NCBI RefSeq assembly: GCF_900188035.1 | Contig: NZ_FZNN01000003.1 | Coordinates: 1 to 64,000, forward strand | DNA: 64,000 bases | DNA from: Puniceibacterium sediminis | GTDB taxonomy: Bacteria; Pseudomonadota; Alphaproteobacteria; Rhodobacterales; Rhodobacteraceae | Reading direction: 5' to 3' | Shown: positions 34,021 through 42,947 of the stretch, piece after piece | How the letters are laid out: the number at the start of each line of letters is the position of its first letter | Position numbering within the stretch: position 1 is the stretch's first letter | The notes under the pieces: model-generated | The model's input: the letters and a program-made list of their open reading frames with translations, nothing else | Told to the model about the DNA's origin: nothing | Databases searched by the model: none | Made by a program: the position numbers and the translations under genes

Positions 34021-35868
34021 TCACTCAGCCGCGTCCTGCGCACCCAGAAAGCCACCCGACTGCCGGTTCCAGAACCGCGCATAAAGACCCTTTTTGGTAA
34101 GCAGTTCTGTATGGCTGCCCATCTCGGCGATGCGGCCCTGTTCCAGCACGATGATCCGATCCATCTGCGCGATGGTCGACAGGCGATGCGCGATGGCGAT
34201 CACTGTCTTGCCTTGCATAACCTGTGCAAGCGCGGCCTGAATTTCGGCCTCGACCTCGGAATCCAGTGCACTTGTCGCCTCGTCCAGCACCAGAACCGGA
34301 GCGTCCTTGAGGATGGCGCGGGCAAGTGCGATGCGCTGCCGTTGGCCGCCCGAAAGTTTCACGCCGCGTTCGCCCAGCCGCGCGCTATAGCCAGAGCGGC
34401 CGGTATGGTCCTGCAGCGTCAGGATGAAGTCATGGGCAGAAGCACGACGCGCGGCATCGAACACCTCTTCGTCCGTCGCGTCCGGTCGACCATAGCGGAT
34501 GTTGTCCAGTGCCGAGCGGTTGAACATCGACGTTTCCTGCCGCACGACAGAAATGCGTTGGCGTAGGGCCTCTTGCGTCAAGTCACGGATATCGGTGCCG
34601 TCCAGCAGGATCCGGCCCTGCTCCACCTCGTATAGCCGCAGAAGCAACGAAACGATGGTCGATTTCCCGGCACCTGAAGCACCCACCAGGCCAATCTTTT
34701 CACCGGCACGGATGGTCAGCGAAAACTCCTTTAGCGCCGTGACCTTGCCACCATATGCAAACCGGATCCCGTCGAACTGGATGCCACCGGGGCCGGATGC
34801 GGATTGCGCCGCGTCTGGCCGGTCAGTGATCTCATGCGCGGGGGCAAGCGTGTCGATCCCATCCTGAATCTCGCCCAGGTTGGTAAAGATCGATATGGCG
34901 ACGCGCCCGATGCGGTTGGTCAACTGGCTGAGCCGGGTCGACACCATCGCGGTCATCGCAATATCGCCTGGCGTCGCAGTGCCGGTTGTCCAAAGGTACA
35001 GCGCGCCGAGAATGCTGAACAGCGGCAGCATCCCGCCCAGCGTCATCAGCACCATCCGGAAACCTGACGACAGAACGCCGAAATCCAGCGCCTTGGCGCG
35101 GAAGATTTCAAGTTCGCGCAAGGTGGCGCGGTCCTCAAACGTGTTGTGGGCAAAAAGCTTGACCGCGGCGACGTTGGACAGGGTATCGACGATCTGCCCC
35201 GTCACCTGCGTACGCGCACCGGCGCGGGCCGCAGAACGCCGTTTGACGCGGGGAATGAAGTAACGCAGGGCAACAACGTAAAGACCGCCCCAGACCACGA
35301 AGATCAGCAACAGGCGGGTATCGATGCTGGCCATCAGCAGCAGCGAGCCGCCGAAAACGGCAAGTGAATAGATCCCGACATCGGCGACTTCGGTCACCAC
35401 ATCGGTTAGCGCACGCGACGTCTGCAGCGCCTTCTGGCTGATGCGGCCGGCAAAATCATTTTCGAAATACCGCATCGAATGGCCCAGCGTGTGCCGGTTG
35501 AGACGGCTGAGCACCAGCGGGAACAGATGTGGCCCCAGAAGAATGCTGGTGACGCCCGCATCGGCGGCGAACAGGATGGGGCGAACCACCAGAAAGAAGA
35601 TGAGTCCGAACAGGATCAGCGGCCAGAAAGGGACCCAGAAACCCGCGTTCGCCCCTGAGGCCGTGCTGTCGATGATCCAGCCGGTAAAGGACGCAGCGAC
35701 TAGCTCCGAAAGGCCCGCGATGAAGGTGACGGCCAGCGTCAGCGCAATGGCCTTTTCCGACCCGCTAAGCGCCCATCTGACGAAGGGCCAGAGCCGTTGT
35801 GGCGGCGGACCATCGGCGACAGCGAAAGGATCTATGAGACCCACAAACCACCGGTAAGCTGCGTTCAT
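34021..35868 (-). CDS. ABC half-exporter (MsbA/MRP-like), third of three
   Basis: 615 residues. A six-helix membrane domain (about 25-330) is followed by an ATPase domain: Walker A GASGAGKST, Q-loop VVRQETSMFNRSA, signature LSGGQRQR, Walker B LVLDEATSALDSE, H-loop AHRLST. All catalytic residues are present. The N-terminal element DPFAVADGPPPQRLWPF is shared with the next two proteins. It overlaps its upstream neighbour by 4 nt. Substrate unknown. Confidence 0.92.
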   Translation of the reverse strand: MNAAYRWFVGLIDPFAVADGPPPQRLWPFVRWALSGSEKAIALTLAVTFIAGLSELVAASFTGWIIDSTASGANAGFWVPFWPLILFGLIFFLVVRPILFAADAGVTSILLGPHLFPLVLSRLNRHTLGHSMRYFENDFAGRISQKALQTSRALTDVVTEVADVGIYSLAVFGGSLLLMASIDTRLLLIFVVWGGLYVVALRYFIPRVKRRSAARAGARTQVTGQIVDTLSNVAAVKLFAHNTFEDRATLRELEIFRAKALDFGVLSSGFRMVLMTLGGMLPLFSILGALYLWTTGTATPGDIAMTAMVSTRLSQLTNRIGRVAISIFTNLGEIQDGIDTLAPAHEITDRPDAAQSASGPGGIQFDGIRFAYGGKVTALKEFSLTIRAGEKIGLVGASGAGKSTIVSLLLRLYEVEQGRILLDGTDIRDLTQEALRQRISVVRQETSMFNRSALDNIRYGRPDATDEEVFDAARRASAHDFILTLQDHTGRSGYSARLGERGVKLSGGQRQRIALARAILKDAPVLVLDEATSALDSEVEAEIQAALAQVMQGKTVIAIAHRLSTIAQMDRIIVLEQGRIAEMGSHTELLTKKGLYARFWNRQSGGFLGAQDAAE

Positions 35869-37706
35869 TGCGCCGCCTCGGTGCCGTCATCGTACCCGAT
35901 GAACCCGCCCGACTGGCGGTTCCAGTAGCGCGCATAGAGGCCGTCCTTGGCGAGCAGGTCTGCATGGCTGCCAATCTCGACCAGACGGCCCTGATCCATC
36001 ACGACTATCCGATCCATACTGCTCAGCGTTGACAGGCGGTGCGCGATGGCAAGCACGGTCTTGCCCTCCATCACCCGTTCGAGCGCGGTCTGGATCGAGG
36101 CTTCGACCTCGGAATCAAGCGCGCTTGTCGCCTCGTCCAGAATGAGGATCGGCGCGTCCTTCAGGATGGCACGGGCTAGGGCGATGCGCTGACGCTGGCC
36201 GCCGGACAGTTTGACACCGCGTTCGCCAAGGTGCGCATCGTACCCTGTGCGGCCCTTGTGATCCTGCATTTTCAGAATGAATTCATGTGCCTCGGCCTGT
36301 TGGGCGGCACGTTCGACATCGGCCTGTGTCGCGTCGGGGCGTCCATAGCGGATATTGTCCAGCGCCGAACGGTTGAACATCGCGGTTTCCTGCGTGACCA
36401 GACCGATATTGCGGCGCAGGCTTTCCTGCGTCACGTCGCGAATATCGGTGCCGTCGATCAGGATGCGGCCCTGTTCGGCATCGTAAAGACGCAACAGCAG
36501 CGCAACGAAGGTGGATTTCCCTGCGCCGGATGCACCGACGATGCCCAGCTTTTCACCCGGCGCGATTGAAAGGTTCAGGTGTTCGACCCCGCCCGATCTG
36601 CGACCGTAGGCGAACCCAAGATCATCCAGCGTGATCGCGCCCTGCTGGACCGTCAGTTCGGTCGCATCCGGTGCGTCAAGCAGGGTGTGCGCGGGCGTCA
36701 ACGTGCGCATGCCGTCCTCGACCTCGCCCACATTGGCGTAAAGACCCATGAGCGTGAAACTGACCCAGCCGGTCATCTGCGCCAGCCGCAGCGCAACTGC
36801 GCCGGTCGCGGCGATGTCGCCGGCCGTGATAAGGCCAAGTGACCAGTACCACAGCGCGCCACCGACCAGCAGAACCGGCAACACACCGGCGATGGTCATC
36901 AGCCAGAACCGGAAGGTGACCGACAGGCGGCCAAAATCCAATGACGTGTCGCGAAAGGAATCCATCGCACCCAGCGCGGCGCGGTCCTCAAAATCGGCAT
37001 GGGCGAAGAGCTTGACCGTCTTGATGTTGGTCACGGTGTCCACCACCTGCCCCGTCACCATCGCGCGCGCGCTGGCGCGACTTTTGGACAGGGACCGGAT
37101 GCGCGGCATGAAATACCGGATCATCAGCAGATAGCCGACAATCCAGACCACAAGGCCTAGCGCAATCCGGATATCGACCGTGCCCAGCATCAGCACCGCG
37201 CCCGCCACCGACGCGAGGGCAAAGAGAACGGTTTGCACGATTTCGACTACTGAATCGGTCAGCGCGCGGGCGGTCTGCATTTCCTTTTGCGCGATGCGTC
37301 CAGCGAAATCGTCGTCAAAAAAGGTGACCGCCTGACCCAGCGTGTAGCGATGCAGCCGCGACAGGACGAGGTTGAAGACATTCGGCGCAACGACGATGGA
37401 TTGCAGATACGAGTTCGCGCCAAAGATCAGCGGCCGCAGGACAAGGAAGAAAAGCAGCGAGAAGAGAAGGACACCGCTCTGGTCCGAAAATATCTGATCC
37501 GGGGCCGAGCCAAGCGCCGCATCCACGACTTTGCCGAGTATCAGGGCCGCCATCACTTCGACCACGCCGGCAAAGATGGAGACAACCGAAGCGACGCCCA
37601 GCGCCATTTCACTGCCCGCGAGGCTCCAGCGCATGAACGGCCAGAGACGGCGGGGCGGTGGGCCCTTTGCCCCGGCGAAGGGGTCAATCCAATCAGACGG
37701 TTTCAT
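35865..37706 (-). CDS. ABC half-exporter, second of three
   Basis: 613 residues with the same plan as its neighbours: DPFAGAKGPPPRRLWPF, six membrane helices, Walker A GASGAGKST, Q-loop VTQETAMFNRSA, signature LSGGQRQR, Walker B LILDEATSALDSE, H-loop AHRLST. It is close to the 34021-35868 protein, so the two look like a recent duplication and are the likeliest heterodimer. It overlaps both neighbours by 4 nt. Confidence 0.92.
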   Translation of the reverse strand: MKPSDWIDPFAGAKGPPPRRLWPFMRWSLAGSEMALGVASVVSIFAGVVEVMAALILGKVVDAALGSAPDQIFSDQSGVLLFSLLFFLVLRPLIFGANSYLQSIVVAPNVFNLVLSRLHRYTLGQAVTFFDDDFAGRIAQKEMQTARALTDSVVEIVQTVLFALASVAGAVLMLGTVDIRIALGLVVWIVGYLLMIRYFMPRIRSLSKSRASARAMVTGQVVDTVTNIKTVKLFAHADFEDRAALGAMDSFRDTSLDFGRLSVTFRFWLMTIAGVLPVLLVGGALWYWSLGLITAGDIAATGAVALRLAQMTGWVSFTLMGLYANVGEVEDGMRTLTPAHTLLDAPDATELTVQQGAITLDDLGFAYGRRSGGVEHLNLSIAPGEKLGIVGASGAGKSTFVALLLRLYDAEQGRILIDGTDIRDVTQESLRRNIGLVTQETAMFNRSALDNIRYGRPDATQADVERAAQQAEAHEFILKMQDHKGRTGYDAHLGERGVKLSGGQRQRIALARAILKDAPILILDEATSALDSEVEASIQTALERVMEGKTVLAIAHRLSTLSSMDRIVVMDQGRLVEIGSHADLLAKDGLYARYWNRQSGGFIGYDDGTEAAQ

Positions 37707-39610
37707 TCCGTAGCCTCGGTATCTGTGTCGAGGAACCCACCTGACTGGCGAGCCCAGAACCCTGCATATAGCCCGCCCTGCGCCAAAAGCGCGTCGTGGC
37801 TGCCCTGTTCAGCGATCCGGCCCTGATCCATGACCAGAATGCGGTCCAGATGGGCGATGGTGGACAGACGATGGGCGATGGCAATGACGGTCTTGCCCTC
37901 CATCATGCCATAAAGCGTGTCTTGAATCGCCGCCTCGACCTCGGAATCCAGTGCACTGGTCGCTTCGTCCAGCAGCAGGATCGGCGCGTTCTTGAGGATG
38001 ACACGGGCAAGCGTGACGCGCTGGCGCTGGCCGCCGGACAGTTTCACGCCGCGTTCACCGACCAAAGCGTCATAGCCGGTATTCCCGTGGCTGTCGTGCA
38101 GACCCAGAATGAAATCATGCGCCTGCGCCTGTTTGGCGGCCTTTATAATCTCGGCCTCATCCGCATCGGTCCGACCATAGCGGATGTTATCGCGGACCGA
38201 GCGGTGCAAAAGAGCCGAGTCCTGCTGCACCATGCCGATCTGTCGGCGCAGGCTGTCCTGCGTCACCTGCGCAATGTCCTGTCCGTCGATCAGGATGCGG
38301 CCCTGTTCAGCGTCGTAGAACCGCAAAAGCAGTTTCACGAGGGTCGATTTGCCGCCACCGGACCGCCCGACAAGACCGATCTTTTCGCCCGGGTGGATGG
38401 TCAGCGATATGTTGTCCAGTCCGCCGACGTCGCGCCCGTAATGATGCGACAGGTTTTCAATCTTGATAGCTCCATTGGTGAGGGCAAGTGGCTTGGCCTT
38501 TGGTGCATCGGTCAGGGTGATGGGCTGAGCGATTGTTTCCATGCCCTCGGACACAACACCGAGTTCGCGAAAGAAACTGGTCAGCGCCCACATGATCCAG
38601 CCGGTCATGGCGTTCAGCCGCAATGTCAGGGCAGTGGCAGCGGCGACCGCACCGACGCTTGCCGTTCCCTGCATCCAGAGCACCAGCGCAACGCCGGTCA
38701 CACCGACGACAAGCAGACCGTTCAGCATGACAAGCGTGACATCCATGATCGTGTAGATCCGCATTTCCGCCTGAAAGGTGGCGCGGGTCTGGTCGATCGC
38801 TTCCTTGGCATACCGGATTTCCTGATCGTGATGGGCGAACATCTTGACCGAATGGATGTTGGTGTAACTGTCCACCACGCGCCCTGTCACAAGGCTGCGC
38901 GCGTCAGAGGCGGCCTTGGATGCGGGGCCGACCCGGCGGATGGTCCAGGTCATCAGCGCGGCATATAGCGCGAACCACAACACAAGCGGGATCATCAGCC
39001 AGGGGTCTGCCTGTCCAAGCAGAAACATAGAGCCGGCGACATAGGCCAGTGAAAAGGTGATGGCATCGAAGATCTGGAACACGGCCTCGCCCGCGGCCGG
39101 CGGGGTCTGCATGATGCGATTGGCAATGCGGCCGGCAAAGTCGTTTTCGAACCAGCCGACGGATTGGCGCAGGACGTGCCGGTGCGACCGCCAGCGGAAC
39201 AATGTCCCGATGTTGGGCATGATCGTGTTGTTGAGGATCAGCACATCCAGCGCCTGCAGCGCCGGACGTATCAGCAGGATGAACAGGGCCAGCAGGATCA
39301 GCGCGGTGCCGTGGCTGTCCCAGAACTGCGCGGGATCACCAGACAGGATATCGACGACCCAACCCATGGCCCAGATCAGCCAGAGTTCGACCAGCGCGAC
39401 AACCACCGACATCACCGCTGCAAAGATAAAGACCCTGCGGAACGGGCGCACATAGTCCAGCATGAACGGCCACAACCGCGTCGGAGGCACGTTGGTTTCG
39501 GGATAGGCGGTGTAGGGGTCCACCAGATTTTCAAAGAACCGGAACACGGGCGGTTTCCTTCTGGGAGTCGGGATGGTGGGACCTTCCCCGATATCGCCGG
39601 GAATGGCCAT
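37703..39610 (-). CDS. ABC half-exporter, first of three
   Basis: 635 residues. A longer N-terminus (to FFENLVDPYTAYPETNVPP) precedes TRLWPFMLDYVRPFRR. The ATPase has Walker A GRSGGGKST, Q-loop VQQDSALLHRSV, signature LSGGQRQR, Walker B LLLDEATSALDSE and H-loop AHRLST. It is the most divergent of the three: SGGGK instead of SGAGK, and a Q-loop of the homodimeric exporter type. It may work alone as a homodimer. It follows cca by 83 bp. Confidence 0.92.
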   Translation of the reverse strand: MAIPGDIGEGPTIPTPRRKPPVFRFFENLVDPYTAYPETNVPPTRLWPFMLDYVRPFRRVFIFAAVMSVVVALVELWLIWAMGWVVDILSGDPAQFWDSHGTALILLALFILLIRPALQALDVLILNNTIMPNIGTLFRWRSHRHVLRQSVGWFENDFAGRIANRIMQTPPAAGEAVFQIFDAITFSLAYVAGSMFLLGQADPWLMIPLVLWFALYAALMTWTIRRVGPASKAASDARSLVTGRVVDSYTNIHSVKMFAHHDQEIRYAKEAIDQTRATFQAEMRIYTIMDVTLVMLNGLLVVGVTGVALVLWMQGTASVGAVAAATALTLRLNAMTGWIMWALTSFFRELGVVSEGMETIAQPITLTDAPKAKPLALTNGAIKIENLSHHYGRDVGGLDNISLTIHPGEKIGLVGRSGGGKSTLVKLLLRFYDAEQGRILIDGQDIAQVTQDSLRRQIGMVQQDSALLHRSVRDNIRYGRTDADEAEIIKAAKQAQAHDFILGLHDSHGNTGYDALVGERGVKLSGGQRQRVTLARVILKNAPILLLDEATSALDSEVEAAIQDTLYGMMEGKTVIAIAHRLSTIAHLDRILVMDQGRIAEQGSHDALLAQGGLYAGFWARQSGGFLDTDTEATE

Positions 39611-39693
39611 GGTCGACGGACCGAAAAACTGTCCACATGTTGCCCGACCGTTATAGCCAGATTATAACCTGCGTCTCGGTGGGCGGCCGCTTT

Positions 39694-40848
39694 TCAGGGC
39701 TGATCGAGCAGATCCTGCCTGCTCAGCGAAAACCCGGAACCGATCCACAGGGTCTCCAGATGGGACAGCCTGGCCCCCAGTTCCGGGCCGGAAAAGGCAG
39801 GCATCAGATCCTGAGCCCGGACCGGAAACCGCTGTTGTGCGGCCAGCCGGACGGGGCCCAGCGTTTCGCCATTGAAAGGCTGCTCCAGGAGTGCTGCACG
39901 CAACAGCAGGATATCGCGAGCAGTCTCGAACCCGTGACGGTAACCGAGCTCCGCGGGAGACATGCCATTGCCTACGCCGTCGATCAGCAGCGTCAGGCGT
40001 TTCTGATCGGCGCGTGACAAGCGCAGGCTGGCCCCGTCGATCTGGCCCAGCGCAGCAAGGCGGCGCAGGGCGTCAGGCGCAGTGCCAATCTCAGCCTCAG
40101 CGTGGATCAGCAGGGGCAGCGCCCTGGCCGATGCACCGGGCAGAAGGCGGGTCAACACGCCGGTCTGCGCCATGGTGGCAACCGCTGGTGCGGGATCGGG
40201 GGCTGCCAGCAGCTTGGTCAGTTCGGACCCGATGCGTTCACGCGACAGCGCCGCGAGCCCATCGAGATTGTCGGCGATGGCAGCCAGAGCATCGGCATCA
40301 AAGCCGAGGGTGGGATCGCCGTACCAGGCGGTGAAGCGGAAAAAGCGCAGAATACGCAGGTAATCTTCGCGGATGCGGCGAACGGGATCTTCGATAAAGC
40401 GGATGCGGCGTGCGGCCAGATCCGGCAGGCCGTTCAGCGGGTCGATTACATTGCCATTTGCATCGGCATAGAGCGCGTTCACGGTAAAATCGCGGCGGCT
40501 TGCGTCCTCAATCAGGTCGTCGGAAAAGCGTACCGTCGCCCGACGGCCATCGGTGTCCACATCGGCGCGAAAGGTCGTGACTTCGTATCCGATGCCACCA
40601 GAAACGACCGTGACCGTGCCGTGATCAATGCCGGTGGGAATGGATTTAAGGCCCGCAGCCTTGGCGATGGCGATGACCTGATCGGGCCGCGCGTCGGTTG
40701 CAATATCCACATCGGCCACGGGCACATCCAGCAGCGCGTTGCGAACACAGCCGCCAACAGCATAGGCCTGAAAGCCCGCGCCGGTCAGGGCACCCATGAC
40801 GGCCTGGGGCGCTACGGCGGTCAGCCAGTCGGCGGTGATGCGGTTCAC
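39694..40848 (-). CDS. cca: CCA tRNA nucleotidyltransferase / poly(A) polymerase family
   Basis: 384 residues. The class II nucleotidyltransferase head has YAVGGCVRNALLD and VADVDIAT with the metal-binding carboxylates, then VRRIREDYLRILRFFRFTAWYG and the ERIGSEL neck. It adds or repairs the 3' CCA of tRNA; in proteobacteria with one copy this is the likely role. It overlaps the NUDIX gene by 4 nt in a run hslO-nudix-cca. No HD domain is seen, as usual in alphaproteobacteria. Confidence 0.92.
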   Translation of the reverse strand: MNRITADWLTAVAPQAVMGALTGAGFQAYAVGGCVRNALLDVPVADVDIATDARPDQVIAIAKAAGLKSIPTGIDHGTVTVVSGGIGYEVTTFRADVDTDGRRATVRFSDDLIEDASRRDFTVNALYADANGNVIDPLNGLPDLAARRIRFIEDPVRRIREDYLRILRFFRFTAWYGDPTLGFDADALAAIADNLDGLAALSRERIGSELTKLLAAPDPAPAVATMAQTGVLTRLLPGASARALPLLIHAEAEIGTAPDALRRLAALGQIDGASLRLSRADQKRLTLLIDGVGNGMSPAELGYRHGFETARDILLLRAALLEQPFNGETLGPVRLAAQQRFPVRAQDLMPAFSGPELGARLSHLETLWIGSGFSLSRQDLLDQP

Positions 40849-41441
40849 GTGGTCATGCGATCAGCCAGCCCGCGCAGGATGCGCGCCGTCGCCCCCCAAA
40901 TGTAATAGGGTCCGTAAGGCACCGTGAAATAATGCCGACGCTGACCACGCCAGCGTCGGTACTGGACGCTGAAGTTTGCCGGGTCGGTGACATGGGCAAA
41001 GGGTACGCGAAACACCTCTTCGACCTCTCCGGGTTCGGCCACCGGGGTAAAGGGCCCTGTGATCAGCCCGACAACGGGGGTCATCAGAAAGCTTGTCACC
41101 GTTTCGTGCGTCGGCAGTTGCCCCAAAAGGGTGACCTGATCGGTTTGCAGGCCAATCTCTTCGCGCGCCTCGCGCAGGGCGGCGGCCACGACGTCGGCGT
41201 CACCTTCGTCCTGCTTGCCGCCGGGAAAGGCGATCTGGCCGGGGTGATGACGCAGGGCCGAGGAGCGTTTGGTGAGGATGAGGTCGAGCCCCTGCGGCCC
41301 CTCGATCAGCGGCAAAAGCACCCCGGCGGCGCGCAGTTCGCGCCCTTTGGGCAGCACGGCACCGGGGTTGAGGTCAAAATCGGACGACGCGCCGCTGGTG
41401 CGGGCGAGTGCCTGCCGCAGCGCGTCGACTGGGTCAGCCAT
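40845..41441 (-). CDS. NUDIX hydrolase, CoA pyrophosphatase (NudL) type
   Basis: 198 residues. The UPF0035 signature LTKRSSALRHHPGQIAFPGGK is immediately followed by the NUDIX box GGKQDEGDADVVAAALREAREEIGL. This pair marks CoA pyrophosphatases, which split CoA into 3',5'-ADP and phosphopantetheine. It overlaps hslO by 8 nt and cca by 4 nt. Confidence 0.92.
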   Translation of the reverse strand: MADPVDALRQALARTSGASSDFDLNPGAVLPKGRELRAAGVLLPLIEGPQGLDLILTKRSSALRHHPGQIAFPGGKQDEGDADVVAAALREAREEIGLQTDQVTLLGQLPTHETVTSFLMTPVVGLITGPFTPVAEPGEVEEVFRVPFAHVTDPANFSVQYRRWRGQRRHYFTVPYGPYYIWGATARILRGLADRMTT

Positions 41442-42435
41442 CAGAATTGCCTTCTGCCTCGAATCCCACGGATTTGGGATCGAGATCGTAATGCGCGCTG
41501 CAGAATTGGCAGTCAGCGGTCACGCGACCATCATCCGTGGTCATCTTTTCGATGTCCTTTGCGGAATAGATCGACAGGGACTGACGCACCTTTTCTTCGG
41601 AGCAGCTACAGCCGAAACGGACCGGCAGCGCGTCAAAGACACGGGGCTGTTCTTCGTGAAACAGCCGGACCAGAAGGTCTGTGGGCGGCAGTGTCGGGCC
41701 GATCAGTTCGATGTCTTCCACGGTGTCCAGAAGGATATTGACGCGGTTCCAGTTCTCTTCTTCGTCACCGTCGACAAGGTCTTTGGCTTGCAAAAGACCA
41801 CCTGCGCCAGAGCCGCCTTCGCCCGGGAGCTCCTTGGCAAAGGGCGACGCCTTGGGCATGTGCTGCAACATCACGCCGCCAGCGCGCCAGTGCTCTGGCG
41901 TTCCCGGCTCGGTCGCGCGGCCAAAGCTGAGCGCAAAGCGGGTGGGCAGCTGTTCGGACTGGGCAAAATACGCCTCGGCGCAATGGGCCAGCGTATCGCC
42001 ATGCAACGGGGTGATGCCCGAATAGGGTGTGGTGCCTTCGCCCTGATCCAGCAGCACGGCAAAATACCCTTCGCCCAACTGCTCCATCGGCGGACCATCG
42101 GTCAGGCGGTCGGCATCATAGCTGGCATAGGCGCGCATCCGCGCGGGGCTTCCATCCTCTTGCGCGGCATAGAAATCCGTGGCGATCATGCGCACCGGGC
42201 CATTGGTCTGAACCTGAAGCGACAGCTTCCAGCGCAGCTTGATCGTTTCACCGATCAGGGCGGTCAGCGTGGCCATTTCGGCCACCAGTGCCTCGACCAC
42301 CTCGGGGTAGTCGTGTTGTTTCAGGATCCCGTCCAACACGCCGTCAAGACGCGCAACCCGGCCACGAATGTCCGAGCGGTCAAGCTGAAAGGGCAGGACT
42401 GTGTCGTCCCAGGCGAGTTTCATTCCGAGAGTCAT
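41434..42435 (-). CDS. hslO: Redox-regulated chaperone Hsp33
   Basis: 333 residues. The C-terminal zinc switch is C276-x-C278 and C309-x2-C312 (FGCSCSEEK and ADCQFC); oxidation releases zinc and activates holdase function. The N-terminal domain has VAEMATLTALIGETIKL and the LGEGYFAVLLDQ region of the family. It is the first gene of a probable operon with the NUDIX and cca genes. Position 42435 is the ATG; 77 bp separate it from the divergent NUDIX gene. Confidence 0.94.
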   Translation of the reverse strand: MTLGMKLAWDDTVLPFQLDRSDIRGRVARLDGVLDGILKQHDYPEVVEALVAEMATLTALIGETIKLRWKLSLQVQTNGPVRMIATDFYAAQEDGSPARMRAYASYDADRLTDGPPMEQLGEGYFAVLLDQGEGTTPYSGITPLHGDTLAHCAEAYFAQSEQLPTRFALSFGRATEPGTPEHWRAGGVMLQHMPKASPFAKELPGEGGSGAGGLLQAKDLVDGDEEENWNRVNILLDTVEDIELIGPTLPPTDLLVRLFHEEQPRVFDALPVRFGCSCSEEKVRQSLSIYSAKDIEKMTTDDGRVTADCQFCSAHYDLDPKSVGFEAEGNSDG

Positions 42436-42512
42436 GGGGTTTCCTTATCTGCCGCGAGTTGGCATATCGCCTCGATATAGGCACAACAAGGCCGAGTCCA
42501 AGGGGGTTGCCC

Positions 42513-42947
42513 ATGACACGACGTTTCGGAGAGGCGCCCGAACCCGGTCGCCGTTACGTGCTGCGGCCCGGAGTTTATGCGATCTTGCCCCGGGATGGCG
42601 CGCTGCTGCTGACCCATCAGGCCGAGCCTGTGCCGGAATTTCAGCTGCCCGGCGGCGGTATTGATCCCGGTGAATCCCCGCTGCGTGCCCTGCACCGCGA
42701 GGTGTTCGAGGAAACCGGCTGGCGCATAGGTCAGGCGCGGCGTCTGGGTGTCTTGCGGCGGTTTACCTTCATGCCTGAATACGACCTTTGGGCGGAAAAG
42801 CTGTGCACGATCTATCTGGCCTTTCCTGTGCGCCATCTGGGCCCACCAAGCGAGCCGGGGCATCAGGCAGTCTGGATGGCCCCCGAGGTTGCCGCCCGCG
42901 AGTTGGGAAATCCCGGTGACCGGCATTTCGTTCGCCGCTACGGCTGA
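42513..42947 (+). CDS. NUDIX hydrolase of unknown substrate
   Basis: 144 residues with a full NUDIX box, GGGIDPGESPLRALHREVFEETGW, at about 48-71. ATG 42513 has AGGGGG 7 nt upstream. The upstream part of the frame runs antisense through hslO and is not coding. It ends 10 nt inside the convergent REC-PP2C gene. Nothing in the sequence fixes the substrate (small NUDIX proteins act on nucleoside diphosphate derivatives or RNA caps). Confidence 0.88.
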   Translation: MTRRFGEAPEPGRRYVLRPGVYAILPRDGALLLTHQAEPVPEFQLPGGGIDPGESPLRALHREVFEETGWRIGQARRLGVLRRFTFMPEYDLWAEKLCTIYLAFPVRHLGPPSEPGHQAVWMAPEVAARELGNPGDRHFVRRYG

